Assembly: GCA_003220535.1 (NCBI GenBank)
Contig: QHSU01000055.1
Location: forward strand, 186,001 to 250,000
Direction of reading: 5' to 3'
From: Candidatus Rokuibacteriota bacterium
Lineage (GTDB): Bacteria > Methylomirabilota > Methylomirabilia > Rokubacteriales > CSP1-6
Length of the DNA stretch: 64,000 nt
Positions 1-7,355 of the stretch are shown here, piece after piece. Each line of letters begins with the position of its first letter. Position 1 is the first letter of the stretch. A program made the translations under genes and the position numbers. The notes beneath the pieces were generated by a model. That model was not told the origin of the DNA and ran no database searches. It worked only from the letters and a program-made list of their open reading frames with translations.

Positions 1-760
1 CGGCCTTCCGGCCGCGATTCGGGCCCGCCGGGACGATGAAGTCCGGCCTGGCGCTGAGCCAGTTGTCGAGATAGAAGAGCATTGCGGGATGGCGCGCGGT
101 GGCGCGCACCAGGTCGGGAAACGTCCCCAGCGCGTGGGGCCGGATCGCCTCGCGCTCGTAGGCCGACACGTACCAGCGCAGGTCGCCCTTGCCGGCGAAG
201 ACGTTGAAGTGGTTGAACCAGAAATCCACCATGACTTCCTCGAGCTGGCGCTCGCTCGTCACGGCGCGGACGACTTTCGCGGCCTGGAGCTCGGCTGCGA
301 TGCGGATCGGCCGCTTCTCCATCGGGTAGCGCTCCTGCATCTCCTGGCGCGTCATCGCGCCGCTCGCGATCTTCTCGCGCAGCTTCGGATCGGGCCGCGG
401 ATACTCCCGGAGCAGCTCCAAAATAGGCATGCGAAGCGTCGTCAGCTCGGCGAGCGCCCGGTCGGTGGCGGAGTCGTCGATCGTCCGCGGCCCAAGCTGC
501 CGGTCGATCCAGGCCGAGAGGCCGATCGCCCGCACCCGCTCGACGTCGCCGGGTCGCGCCCCGTAGGTGAGCCGGCTCAGAGCGTGGAGGATCCGGCGAT
601 CATCGGTCGGCTGGGCGCCGCCCGCGGGGGGCGCGCCGGTGATCGGCTCGGCGGGCCCGGCTGCGCCGGCGGCCGTCGCGCCGCATCCTGCCAGCGCACC
701 GAGCGCGATCAGCACGGGCAACACCGATCGCGCCGCCCCGCACCGGGCCCCGCCCTTCAC
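1..760 (-). CDS. DUF1800 family lipoprotein, N-terminal part (runs off window)
   Basis: The minus strand stays open from a GTG at 760 to the window edge, giving about 253 residues. Residues 13-26 form a lipoprotein signal ending in the lipobox LGALAGC (Cys26). The typical DUF1800 opening LSRLTYG follows at about residue 61, and the family hallmark DFWFNHFNVF lies near residue 177. DUF1800 proteins are about 450-600 aa, exported and usually paired with a DUF1501 protein; their biochemical role is unknown. The GTG overlaps the TGA of the upstream DUF3106 gene (GTGA), so it is the last visible gene of the sigma-factor operon. The C-terminus and any DUF1501 partner lie outside the window. Confidence 0.85.
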   Translation of the reverse strand, partial: MKGGARCGAARSVLPVLIALGALAGCGATAAGAAGPAEPITGAPPAGGAQPTDDRRILHALSRLTYGARPGDVERVRAIGLSAWIDRQLGPRTIDDSATDRALAELTTLRMPILELLREYPRPDPKLREKIASGAMTRQEMQERYPMEKRPIRIAAELQAAKVVRAVTSERQLEEVMVDFWFNHFNVFAGKGDLRWYVSAYEREAIRPHALGTFPDLVRATARHPAMLFYLDNWLSARPDFIVPAGPNRGRKA

Positions 761-1353
761 GGCTGACCGCGCCGCTGCTGTTGTCGCTGCTCGCGGAGCC
801 GCTCGCGTTCCTCGGGCGGCATCTGTCGCCAGCGCTCGCGGAGCCGCTCGCGTTCCTCGGGCGGCATCTGCCGCCAGCGCTCCTGATTGCGGAGCACGCG
901 CTCACGCTCCTCGGGCGACATCGACTCCCATTGTCCGAACCGTTGCAGGATGCGGTCTCGGCGCTCGGGCGGCAGCCGCTGGAAGCGCTCGTACGATTTC
1001 TGCAGCTCGTCCCGCCGCTCCTGGGGTAGCTCGTTCCAGCGCTGAAAGTCTTTGAGGATCTGCGCCCTCTGCTCGGGCGAGAGCTGGCGGAAGCGCTTGT
1101 AGCTCTGGCGCGCCGACTCCCGCTCTTCCGGGGTCATGGACTTCCAGTGGCGATAGTTCTCGAGGGCGCGCGCCCGCTCTTCGGGTGTGAGCTTCTGCCA
1201 CCGCTCGAGGTTGCGCTCGGCGATGGCCCGCTCTTCCGGCGTGAGGTTCTCCAGCCCCTGGATCGGCGCCGACTGTCCCCACGCGACGTCGCGGGCCCCG
1301 AGGACCAGAGCCGCGACGAGCAGGAGCAGTCCGGAGAGGAGACGCCGTGTCAT
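757..1353 (-). CDS. DUF3106 domain exported protein
   Basis: A 198-aa protein starting at ATG 1353. Residues 1-27 are a Sec signal peptide (hydrophobic LLSGLLLLVAALVLG, then AWGQ). The rest is a highly charged helical repeat of the LTPEERA / MPPEERERLRE type with regularly spaced Pro-Glu-Glu-Arg, which is the DUF3106 signature. DUF3106 proteins are exported and of unknown function. The C-terminus is low-complexity and ends in Gln/Arg. The ATG overlaps the TGA of the preceding gene (ATGA) and its own TGA overlaps the GTG of the DUF1800 gene, so translation is probably coupled. It is likely an effector or target of the neighbouring ECF sigma factor. Confidence 0.85.
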   Translation of the reverse strand: MTRRLLSGLLLLVAALVLGARDVAWGQSAPIQGLENLTPEERAIAERNLERWQKLTPEERARALENYRHWKSMTPEERESARQSYKRFRQLSPEQRAQILKDFQRWNELPQERRDELQKSYERFQRLPPERRDRILQRFGQWESMSPEERERVLRNQERWRQMPPEERERLRERWRQMPPEERERLREQRQQQRRGQP

Positions 1354-1628
1354 CGATCCTTCGCCTCTTTCGGGACCGACGTCCGCGGCTGCGGCTGGCT
1401 CTCGAGCGCCGGGAGCCTCTCGAGGAGGCGCATCCGCTCGAGAATCTGCATGCGCGTGAGCACCCCGCGGTCGCGGGCGAGGTCGGCCTCCTTGAGGAGG
1501 TCGAGGTCGAGCAGCATCCGGGCATCGGGCGGCTGGCCAGCGCCGTCCGCCGCGCGGCCCGCGCGCGCCGTGACGAGCCCGACCGCTCCAAGGAGCCCCA
1601 GCGCCAGCCATGCGGGCGTGCGGCGCAC
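1350..1628 (-). CDS. Small membrane-anchored or secreted protein, unrecognised
   Basis: A 92-aa product from GTG 1628, two bases after the stop of the anti-sigma gene. Residues 5-22 (WLALGLLGAVGLVTARAG) form one hydrophobic segment or signal peptide. The remainder is acidic/basic and Leu-rich (RMLLDLDLLKEADLARD, then QILERMRLLERLPALES). This tail resembles the C-terminus of the anti-sigma factor next door (EYQMVERLDLLEDLDVI), suggesting a shared interaction motif; that is inference. I recognise no family. The start was chosen because it gives the signal and tight spacing. Its TGA overlaps the ATG of the DUF3106 gene. Confidence 0.6.
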   Translation of the reverse strand: MRRTPAWLALGLLGAVGLVTARAGRAADGAGQPPDARMLLDLDLLKEADLARDRGVLTRMQILERMRLLERLPALESQPQPRTSVPKEAKDR

Positions 1629-1630
1629 CG

Positions 1631-2113
1631 CTAGCCCTGGTGCCCAGAAGCGAGCCCGTCGAGATTGCGGATGACGTCGAGATCCTCGAGGAGATCGAGC
1701 CGCTCGACCATCTGGTATTCCTGCAGGAGCCCGAGCTCGCGCCCGATGACCGCCTCGTCGAGGCTGAAGGGGTCCGTGCTCTTCGAGAGCTCGAGCCCGC
1801 TCCACACGCCGACGACCAGGAGGACGCCGGCGAGACCCGCCGAGAGGGCCAGCGGCACGGGGCGCCACCACCACGCGCGCCGGCCGCGTCGCGCCTCGAG
1901 CTTCTGGTACAGCTCGGCGCGATAGCGGGCCCAGTTCACTACCGGCGGCTCTCCGATCGAGCGAGCGAGGTCGCCGAGCAGATCTCGGAGCTGCTCGGTG
2001 TCCTGCCGACAGTCCGGACACTCCTCGAGGTGTCGCGCGACGCGCTCGCGCTCGGCCGGCGGGAGCTCTCCGCGGAGGTAGGGCACCAGATCGGTGTCAG
2101 GATGCTTCGCCAT
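1631..2113 (-). CDS. Anti-sigma factor, zinc-finger (ZAS/zf-HC2) type, membrane-spanning
   Basis: A 160-aa protein starting at ATG 2113, whose first base is shared with the TGA of the sigma gene (TGATG). The N-terminus holds the zinc anti-sigma motif H-x3-C-x2-C (His28, Cys32, Cys35, within HLEECPDC). A transmembrane helix follows at about residues 84-104 (WRPVPLALSAGLAGVLLVVG), then an about 55-residue extracytoplasmic acidic/Leu-rich tail. Family knowledge: the N-terminal domain binds and inhibits the cognate ECF sigma factor at the inner membrane until a signal releases it. Gene order (sigma then anti-sigma, overlapping) strongly supports this role. Confidence 0.9.
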   Translation of the reverse strand: MAKHPDTDLVPYLRGELPPAERERVARHLEECPDCRQDTEQLRDLLGDLARSIGEPPVVNWARYRAELYQKLEARRGRRAWWWRPVPLALSAGLAGVLLVVGVWSGLELSKSTDPFSLDEAVIGRELGLLQEYQMVERLDLLEDLDVIRNLDGLASGHQG

Positions 2114-2676
2114 CAGCGTTTCTCCACCGTCTTCTTCAGGGTCGTGAGCGCACGATGCAGATGCACTCGCACGGTCGCCTCGGAGCACTTGAGCACCTTG
2201 GCGATCTCGTACGTCGCCATGTCCTCCTGGACCCTCAGCATCACCGCCGCCCGCTGGCGCGGCGCCAGCCGGTCCACCGCCTCCCCCAGCGCCTTCATCG
2301 TCTGCTCCCGGTGGAGCTTGTCCGTGGGATCGACGGCCGGCGCCGGCTGCCGCTCGAGGAGCGAGTCGGACCGGTCGTCGCCCTCGTCGCGGACCCAGAG
2401 CTTCCACCAGCGGTGCTTGCGCTTGTGGTCCAGGCAGAGGTTGACCAGGAGCCGGTAGAACCAGGTCGAGAACTTCGACTGACCCCGGAAGCTGCCCGCG
2501 GCCTCGTAGAGCCGGATGAAGGCCTCCTGCGAGACGTCGCGGGCATCCTCCGCGTTACGGAGCATCGACCAGGCGAGGCGGTGTGCGCGCTCCTGGTAGC
2601 GCGCCACGAGGAGATCGAAGGCCGCCTCGTCCCGCTTGGCCACGCGCTGACAGAGCGCTTCGTCCGATGGCTCCAC
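2113..2676 (-). CDS. ECF-family RNA polymerase sigma factor (RpoE-like)
   Basis: 187 aa from GTG 2676. Region 2 spans about residues 10-90, with DARDVSQEAFIRLYEA and the -10-recognition stretch KFSTWFYRLLVNLCLDHKR. A charged linker of about 40 residues follows. Region 4 spans about residues 130-185 (LAPRQRAAVMLRVQEDM, then the helix-turn-helix EIAKVLKCSEATVRVHLHRA). This is the full two-domain ECF layout and usual length. It directs RNA polymerase to its own regulon, typically including this operon. It is followed immediately by the zinc-type anti-sigma factor, its presumed inhibitor. Confidence 0.93.
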   Translation of the reverse strand: MEPSDEALCQRVAKRDEAAFDLLVARYQERAHRLAWSMLRNAEDARDVSQEAFIRLYEAAGSFRGQSKFSTWFYRLLVNLCLDHKRKHRWWKLWVRDEGDDRSDSLLERQPAPAVDPTDKLHREQTMKALGEAVDRLAPRQRAAVMLRVQEDMATYEIAKVLKCSEATVRVHLHRALTTLKKTVEKR

Positions 2677-2740
2677 TCGCCTGTCGTCCCCTCGCCCTTC
2701 ACCTTGTCACTCCCGACTGCTCGGCGGCAAGTCTCCCTTA

Positions 2741-3231
2741 CTACCGACCGTTCCGTACATCGCGTCCCAGCTCGCGCCGATCCTGCCGAAGGTCGCGCCG
2801 GTCGTCACGCCGATCCCTGAAGTCCTCGCGAAGCTTGCGCTTGTCGCCACGGAGCTCGGGCCGATCCTGTCGGACGTCCTTGCGGTCACGCTGGATGTCC
2901 TGTGTGCTGCGGAGCTCTCGCCGGTCCTGCCTGAGGTCGCGCCGGTCGTCGCGCCGATCGCGGACGTCTTCACGAAGCTCGCGTTTGTCGCCACGAATCT
3001 CCGCGCGATCCTGCCTGACCTCGCCGGACTTGCCGGCCTCGCGGTCCCGGTACAGCTCCCGAGCTCGCGCCGGTCCTGGCGGATATCGCGGTTGTCCTGC
3101 CGGAGCTCCCGCCGGTCCTGGCGGACGTCCTGTCGGTCCTCCCTGATCGCCTGGCCGCCCTGCGCGCACGCAGCACCCCAGCTCAGGGCGACCACCGATC
3201 CTGCAACCGCCATGATCGTCAGAGGCTTCAT
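2741..3231 (-). pseudogene. Exported Asp/Arg-rich repeat protein, interrupted by a frameshift
   Basis: Reading from ATG 3231 (preceded by GGAGAG), residues 1-23 are a clear signal peptide ending in AACAQ. Charged heptads such as RQDRREL follow until about 3060, where the frame slips. The same repeat continues in another frame down to TAG at 2741. Inserting one base near 3060 (CTCGGGAG to CTCCGGGAG) would restore an about 163-aa protein. The C-terminal half carries two near-identical 35-residue blocks. It lies 64 bases upstream of the sigma gene on the same strand, so it may belong to the same regulon. Either a sequence error or a real mutation is possible. The function is unknown; an extended periplasmic helix is likely. 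Confidence 0.65.
2768..3016 (-). repeat. Two 105-bp imperfect coding repeats, 144-bp period
   Basis: Blocks at 2912-3016 and 2768-2872 each encode 35 residues of the pattern RQDR-x-E-x-RGDKR-x-LRED, then RDRRDDRRDLRQDRREL. They differ at only a few positions and are separated by 13 residues. They are internal to the Asp/Arg-rich exported protein, and such repeats are prone to slippage. Confidence 0.75.
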
Positions 3232-3382
3232 CCAGGCTCTCCGGCCGTCGATTTCGAGTTCCCCCCGGCCCCTTGCCGGATTTCAACTGTTCTCCTTGTT
3301 TTGACGGGATGGTGTCAGCAGGCGTTTACAGCTCGGAGACTGGAATACCCTGATCTGACGGGGATTTCCGCGACCGGTCCTC

Positions 3383-4090
3383 CTAGATCGCTAACAGCGT
3401 TCCAGTGATGTGCGCCGACGCCTCCCGCGCGAGCAGGGCGATTGCGTCAGCAACGGCCTCGACCGGAACCCAACCCTTCCGGTCGCTATTCGCCATCGCG
3501 GCCCGATTGGCCGGGGTGTCCATGGTGCTCGGCAGCACTGCGTTCACGGTGATCCCATGCTCGCGCGTCTCCTGGGCGAGCGCCTGGGTGAGGGCGATCA
3601 CGCCGGCCTTCGCGACGGTGTAGGCGATGAAGCCGCCGGCAGGGGGCACGACCGCGCGCGACGCGACGACGACGACCCGACCGTACCGGGCCCGGACCAT
3701 GTGAGGGACCACTGCTTTGGCGCCGCTGAACACGCTGGTCAGGTTGAGCTCGAGCATTCGATTCCAGGTTTCACGGTCGGTCTCGAGGAGCGAGCCCCCG
3801 GCGAAGCCGCCGACACCGGCCACGAGGATGTCGATCTTTCCGCGGGCGGCGACGACCCCTTCCGCGAAGGCGGTCATCGCCGGCAGGTCGGTCACGTCGA
3901 CCGGCTCTAGGGCCAGTCGCGGCCGGTCGGCAGTGGCGACCCGCTGGGACAACCGGTCGCGTTCCGCCTCGACGGCGTACGGCACGGCGACGATCGCGCC
4001 GTCGGCGAGCAGCCGCATCGTCACCGCCTGGCCCAGCGCCCCGGTGCCCCCGGTGACGACGGCGACGCGCTCCCCGAGCGGCGCCGGCAC
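3383..4090 (-). CDS. Short-chain dehydrogenase/reductase (classical SDR)
   Basis: 235 aa from GTG 4090. The N-terminal Rossmann motif TGGTGALG is at about residues 14-21, NAG is replaced by VAGVGG near residue 86, and the catalytic Ser is in VVASRAVVPP. The active-site motif is YTVAK (Y-x3-K) near residue 153, followed by the family pattern ITVNAVLPSTMDTPANRA. The length is normal for a classical SDR. The substrate is not predictable. The start was chosen because it puts the nucleotide motif at the N-terminus and lies two bases after the stop of the ParB-like gene; the frame remains open further upstream but codes nothing coherent there. The two genes are probably co-transcribed. Confidence 0.85.
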   Translation of the reverse strand: MPAPLGERVAVVTGGTGALGQAVTMRLLADGAIVAVPYAVEAERDRLSQRVATADRPRLALEPVDVTDLPAMTAFAEGVVAARGKIDILVAGVGGFAGGSLLETDRETWNRMLELNLTSVFSGAKAVVPHMVRARYGRVVVVASRAVVPPAGGFIAYTVAKAGVIALTQALAQETREHGITVNAVLPSTMDTPANRAAMANSDRKGWVPVEAVADAIALLAREASAHITGTLLAI

Positions 4091-4092
4091 GG

Positions 4093-4983
4093 CTATTCCG
4101 CGGCGGGGGCGCCCATGATCGCCGAGCGCTGGATCTCGTCGTAGCGGACTTTGCCGACGTCGAACTCTTCCAGGTTGTCGCGCAGCTTCTTGAAGGTCTG
4201 CTCGAACGACGGCAGGGTCTTGCGCGCGCGGGTGAGCGGCGTCGTGCGCGCGAGGAGGTAGTTCTTCACGTAGGGATGGTTGATCCCGCGCTTCTTGATC
4301 TTCACGACGACCACGCCGAGCGCGGCGTCGGCCGCGCGGACGAGATCGGCGCGCTCCGTCCGCGTGTCCAGGCCCTTCGGGAGCGCCTGCTTCAGGAACT
4401 TGTCGACCCGGCGGAGGATCGGCGCGAACGCGCCGCCCGCGAACCGTTTGTTCTCCTCGTAGAGGAGCCCGAGCGTGACGAAGTGCGCCGACTCGAACTG
4501 GAACGCCCAGGTCTCCTCGGTGGTGTCGGGCTCCTCCTTGGCGAGCGCCCGGTACATGCGGATGACCTCGAGCGACTTCTCCTTGAGGTTGTGCGCCTTC
4601 TCGACGTTGAGCGGAAGAACCTCGAAGACCATCTCGGGCTCGACGACGAGGATGACCGGGATGAAGTCCGCCTTCAGCTTGTCGAGGACGGCGCGGCGGT
4701 GGTTGCCGTTCGGCGTCCAGTAGACGCCCGCCCGGGGCGAGATCACGACGATCGGGTCGACGAAGCGGTCGAGGCGCTTGATCGACTCGGTCAGGCGCTT
4801 GACGTGGGTCGGCGAGAGATCGCGCTGGTAGGGGCTCGCCTCGCACTTGGCGCGGGGCAAGAGGCAGAAGATCTGCCAGTGCTCGCCGACGGGCTCCTGG
4901 TAGAGCGCCAGGATCCGGCCGCCGTCCCGCTCGACCTGCGAGGCGAGTTCCTGCGCCTGTCTGGAGGGTTCTTTCTCAGCCAT
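4093..4983 (-). CDS. Stand-alone ParB-like nuclease-domain protein
   Basis: 296 aa from ATG 4983. Residues about 48-112 form a ParB/Srx-type N-terminal domain: SPYQRDLSPTHVKRLTESI, then FVDPIVV, then the hallmark WTPNGNHRRAVLDKL (GNHRR at 93-97, the ParB box II region that binds CTP in ParB). The rest is helical with many Lys/Arg/Glu and no recognisable helix-turn-helix or ParA partner nearby, so chromosome partitioning is unlikely. Similar single-domain ParB-like proteins occur with diverse roles. It is followed two bases later by an SDR gene. The molecular function is unknown. Confidence 0.75.
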   Translation of the reverse strand: MAEKEPSRQAQELASQVERDGGRILALYQEPVGEHWQIFCLLPRAKCEASPYQRDLSPTHVKRLTESIKRLDRFVDPIVVISPRAGVYWTPNGNHRRAVLDKLKADFIPVILVVEPEMVFEVLPLNVEKAHNLKEKSLEVIRMYRALAKEEPDTTEETWAFQFESAHFVTLGLLYEENKRFAGGAFAPILRRVDKFLKQALPKGLDTRTERADLVRAADAALGVVVVKIKKRGINHPYVKNYLLARTTPLTRARKTLPSFEQTFKKLRDNLEEFDVGKVRYDEIQRSAIMGAPAAE

Positions 4984-5034
4984 CGTGCTCGGGCCCGCGT
5001 CGGCCGTACGTTAGCACAGGCTCGTCCGTCTGCC

Positions 5035-5646
5035 TCACGCCGGTGCGTTCGTCCGGCGCAGGAGGACTATCCACTCCTGGCCCTGCCGGAGCCTGACCGA
5101 CCGAGGCAGGTAGGCGCGCTCGAAGCGGAATCTCGACGCGAAAAGACGGCGGACCTCGCGCTCGGCGACGGGAAAGGGCGGGCCGGCGGCGCGACGGCGC
5201 ATGGGGAAGAAGCACGCGAGCAGCCACCCCCCCGGCTTGATGATCGTGCCCATCGTCTGGACGTATTCCGCGCGGCGTCGGGGATCGATGGCGCAAAAGC
5301 ACGTGTACTCCCAGACGCCGTCGAACGCACGCTCGTAGTCGCGGCCGAGCGTGAAGATGTCGCGCTCGACGAACTCGGCGGGCACGCCGTCGGCCTTCGC
5401 CAGCGCGCGCGCCTCGGCGATCGCCGCGGCCGAGAAATCGAAGCCGACCGCCGCATAGCCGTGACGGGCGAGATGCCGCACGTCGTGGCCGCGCCCGCAG
5501 CCCGGCACCGCGACTCGTCCGGGCGCCGGCGGCGGCGTGCGCGCGACGAACTCGACGAGCGGCGGCGCCGGCTGGCGCAGCTCCCACCCGTCGCCGCCGC
5601 GAGCGTAGAGATCGGTCCAGAACTCGGACGTGCTCACGCTGGCCAT
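5035..5646 (-). CDS. TPMT-family SAM-dependent methyltransferase
   Basis: 203 aa from ATG 5646. The N-terminus FWTDLYARGGDGWELRQPAP is typical of the thiopurine S-methyltransferase (TPMT) family. SAM-binding motif I follows as VAVPGCGRGHDV with acidic motif VGFDFS, then motif IV region YTCFCAIDP and GGWLLACFF. TPMT-like bacterial proteins methylate small S, Se or Te nucleophiles; the substrate here is unknown. The start codon lies inside the 3' end of the HAD gene (13-base overlap), suggesting an operon with it. Confidence 0.85.
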   Translation of the reverse strand: MASVSTSEFWTDLYARGGDGWELRQPAPPLVEFVARTPPPAPGRVAVPGCGRGHDVRHLARHGYAAVGFDFSAAAIAEARALAKADGVPAEFVERDIFTLGRDYERAFDGVWEYTCFCAIDPRRRAEYVQTMGTIIKPGGWLLACFFPMRRRAAGPPFPVAEREVRRLFASRFRFERAYLPRSVRLRQGQEWIVLLRRTNAPA

Positions 5647-6299
5647 GAGACCCCCTCGAAGTGCTCGACGGCCCGCTCGGCGCCGGCGGCCCGCAGCTCG
5701 GTCTCGGTATGGGCGGTGCTCACGCCGATGATCCGCATCCCGGCGCTCCGCGCCGCCTGCACGCCCACCACCGCGTCCTCGAACACGAGGCAGTGCGCGG
5801 GAGCAATCCCGAGGCGCCGCGCGGCGAGCAGGTAGACCTCGGGATCCGGCTTGCCCCGCCGCACGTCCTCGGCCGTGACGACCGCATCGAACCGCTCACG
5901 CAGGCCGGTCTCCCCGAGCAGCCGGTCGGCGTCGTAGCGCGAGGCCGAGGTGGCGACGGCGCGGGGCACGCGGCGGGCGGCGAGCTCGTCGACGAAGGCC
6001 ACGATGCCGCGGACCAGCGGCGGGCCCCCGCGCGCGAGTCGCCGATAGTGGTCCTGCTTGCGCTCGGCCAAGCGGTGCGCTTCGGCCCGCGACGTGGCGC
6101 GGCCGAGCAGCAGGGGCACGGCCTCGACACTGGGGCGGCCGATCGTCAGCCGCCAGAACTCGGGCCCGACTGGAGCGAGGCCGAGCTCGTCGAGGAGCGC
6201 GCGCCAGGCTTGGCGATGGTGGGCCCCTGAGTCCACCAGCACGCCGTCCATGTCGAAGATGACGGCGCGCGATTGTCTTTCGGCCCGCGTCGTCGTCAT
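5634..6299 (-). CDS. HAD-superfamily phosphatase, beta-phosphoglucomutase-like
   Basis: 221 aa from ATG 6299. All four HAD motifs are present: FDMDGVLVDS (nucleophile Asp and acid/base Asp), TSAS (motif II), the Lys in RGKPDPEVYLLAA (motif III) and FEDAVVGVQAA (motif IV). The helical cap between motifs I and II marks subfamily IA, close to beta-phosphoglucomutases and phosphoglycolate phosphatases. It probably hydrolyses or isomerises a sugar phosphate or similar metabolite in the cytoplasm; the substrate is unknown. It overlaps the TPMT-type gene downstream. Upstream is the tandem-repeat region at 6344-6589. Confidence 0.88.
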   Translation of the reverse strand: MTTTRAERQSRAVIFDMDGVLVDSGAHHRQAWRALLDELGLAPVGPEFWRLTIGRPSVEAVPLLLGRATSRAEAHRLAERKQDHYRRLARGGPPLVRGIVAFVDELAARRVPRAVATSASRYDADRLLGETGLRERFDAVVTAEDVRRGKPDPEVYLLAARRLGIAPAHCLVFEDAVVGVQAARSAGMRIIGVSTAHTETELRAAGAERAVEHFEGVSWPA

Positions 6300-6343
6300 T
6301 CGCTCGGACGACCACCGCGCACTGCGACAGTTCGCCCCCGCTA

Positions 6344-6589
6344 GTTGTCGAGCGCCGGCATTGCCGGCGCCACGATCTCAGCGCTGGCCAGTACGGGAGC
6401 TCGGTGGGGGGTATCGGGGGGAGCGGCGGACGCTCCCCCTGATCTCGAATCGTTCCGATGTAGCGCGTTGTCGAGCGCCGGCATTGCCGGCGCCACGATC
6501 TCAGCGCTGGCCAGCACGGGAGCTCGGTGGGGGGTATCGGGGGGAGCGGCGGACGCTCCCCCCGATCTCCAATTGTCCCGATGCATCGC
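6344..6589. repeat. 123-bp tandem direct duplication with internal palindromes
   Basis: Two adjacent copies, 6344-6466 and 6467-6589, are identical apart from about ten substitutions clustered near the right end of the unit. Each contains a palindrome GCGCCGGC-ATT-GCCGGCGC and a G/C hairpin GGGGGAGCG-GCGGA-CGCTCCCCC. No T-tract follows, so these are not classical terminators on either strand. The last base of copy 2 is the last base (G) of the TAG stop of the UPF0637 gene. The unit length is a multiple of three, so every frame is open-ended, but no convincing protein is encoded. The region 6300-6588 otherwise holds nothing recognisable. Confidence 0.85.
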
Positions 6590-7218
6590 TACCGGAGCCG
6601 GTAGAGCGGCGCCAGGGTGCGGAACGTCTCGAGGGCGGCGGAGCGATACTGCGTCTCCGACCAGCGCGCGGCCTCCTCGGCCGCCACCGCGCGCCCGACG
6701 ACCAACTGGCCGTCACGAGTCCGGATCAGCTCGTCGGCCAGCTCGACGAGCCTCTCCGGCGTGAAATCGGCGAGGGGAGCCGCGGGCTCGTCGTCGTGCT
6801 CATTCTTGAACCACGCCAGGTGCTTCACCCGTCGCAGGACCGGTCCGACCTTAGGCGCGTTCTTCCTCCACGCCGCCGCCCAGCGCCGCTTGTCGGCGTG
6901 CTCGGGGCCGATCTCGAAGAGAAAACGGACGCAGCGGCGCGAGACGGCGATCTTGAAGTGGCTGTGCTTCTTGTAGCCGCGCGCGTCGGGCCCGAAGGCG
7001 ACCCACGTGTCGTCGGGCGCGTTGACCGTCCGGCGGGCGTGCTTGGCGACATGCGCGAAGACGTCGCCGCCGACCGAGCGGCTGACCGCCGACGTCAGGC
7101 TCCCGCCGAACGCGTCCAGCTTCGGCCGGACACGGGCGCGGATCTCGGTCATGCGCGGCTTGAAGCCCTTCACGTCGAAAATCTTGAAGTCACCTGCGAC
7201 GAATGCTGGAGACGCCAT
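6589..7218 (-). CDS. UPF0637 / DUF1054 family protein
   Basis: 209 aa from ATG 7218. The order of motifs matches the UPF0637 (YktB) family: an N-terminal DFKIFDVKGF, then RPKLDAFGG, then the strongly conserved FAHVAKHARRTVNAPDDTW, then GYKKHSHFKI. This family is known mainly from Firmicutes and has no established biochemical role. No signal peptide or membrane segment is seen. The stop codon abuts the 123-bp duplication. It is divergent from the GT4 gene at 7356, with a 137-bp shared upstream region. Confidence 0.8.
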   Translation of the reverse strand: MASPAFVAGDFKIFDVKGFKPRMTEIRARVRPKLDAFGGSLTSAVSRSVGGDVFAHVAKHARRTVNAPDDTWVAFGPDARGYKKHSHFKIAVSRRCVRFLFEIGPEHADKRRWAAAWRKNAPKVGPVLRRVKHLAWFKNEHDDEPAAPLADFTPERLVELADELIRTRDGQLVVGRAVAAEEAARWSETQYRSAALETFRTLAPLYRLR

Positions 7219-7355
7219 CGGTGCTCTCCTCGGGCTCAGAGGTCGACGGACGGATGACGACTCCTCCTCGAGGCGATTCGTCGGCCGCCGGGGGAACGAC
7301 GAAGGATACTATAAGGGCTCGGATCGCGGCTTTCAACGGAGACGAAGGGCATCGC

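Noticed and set aside
567..1055. Plus-strand Ala/Arg-rich open frames over the DUF1800/DUF3106 genes
   Set aside because: Low-complexity antisense of a repeat-rich coding region; no ribosome site or domain.
2741..3286. TTG 3286 with AAGGAG upstream as start of one uninterrupted repeat protein
   Set aside because: It would avoid the frameshift, but the first about 75 residues in that frame are Gly/Pro/Arg nonsense, while the alternative frame encodes a clean signal peptide followed by the same repeat type.
4276..5835. Long plus-strand open frame of about 519 codons
   Set aside because: It runs antisense across three recognisable minus-strand genes (ParB-like, TPMT, HAD) and has a skewed Arg/Asp/Leu composition typical of antisense frames in high-GC DNA.
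6344..6589. CRISPR array or protein-coding repeat
   Set aside because: Only two adjacent units of 123 bp with no spacers and no cas genes; translated frames have no sensible features.
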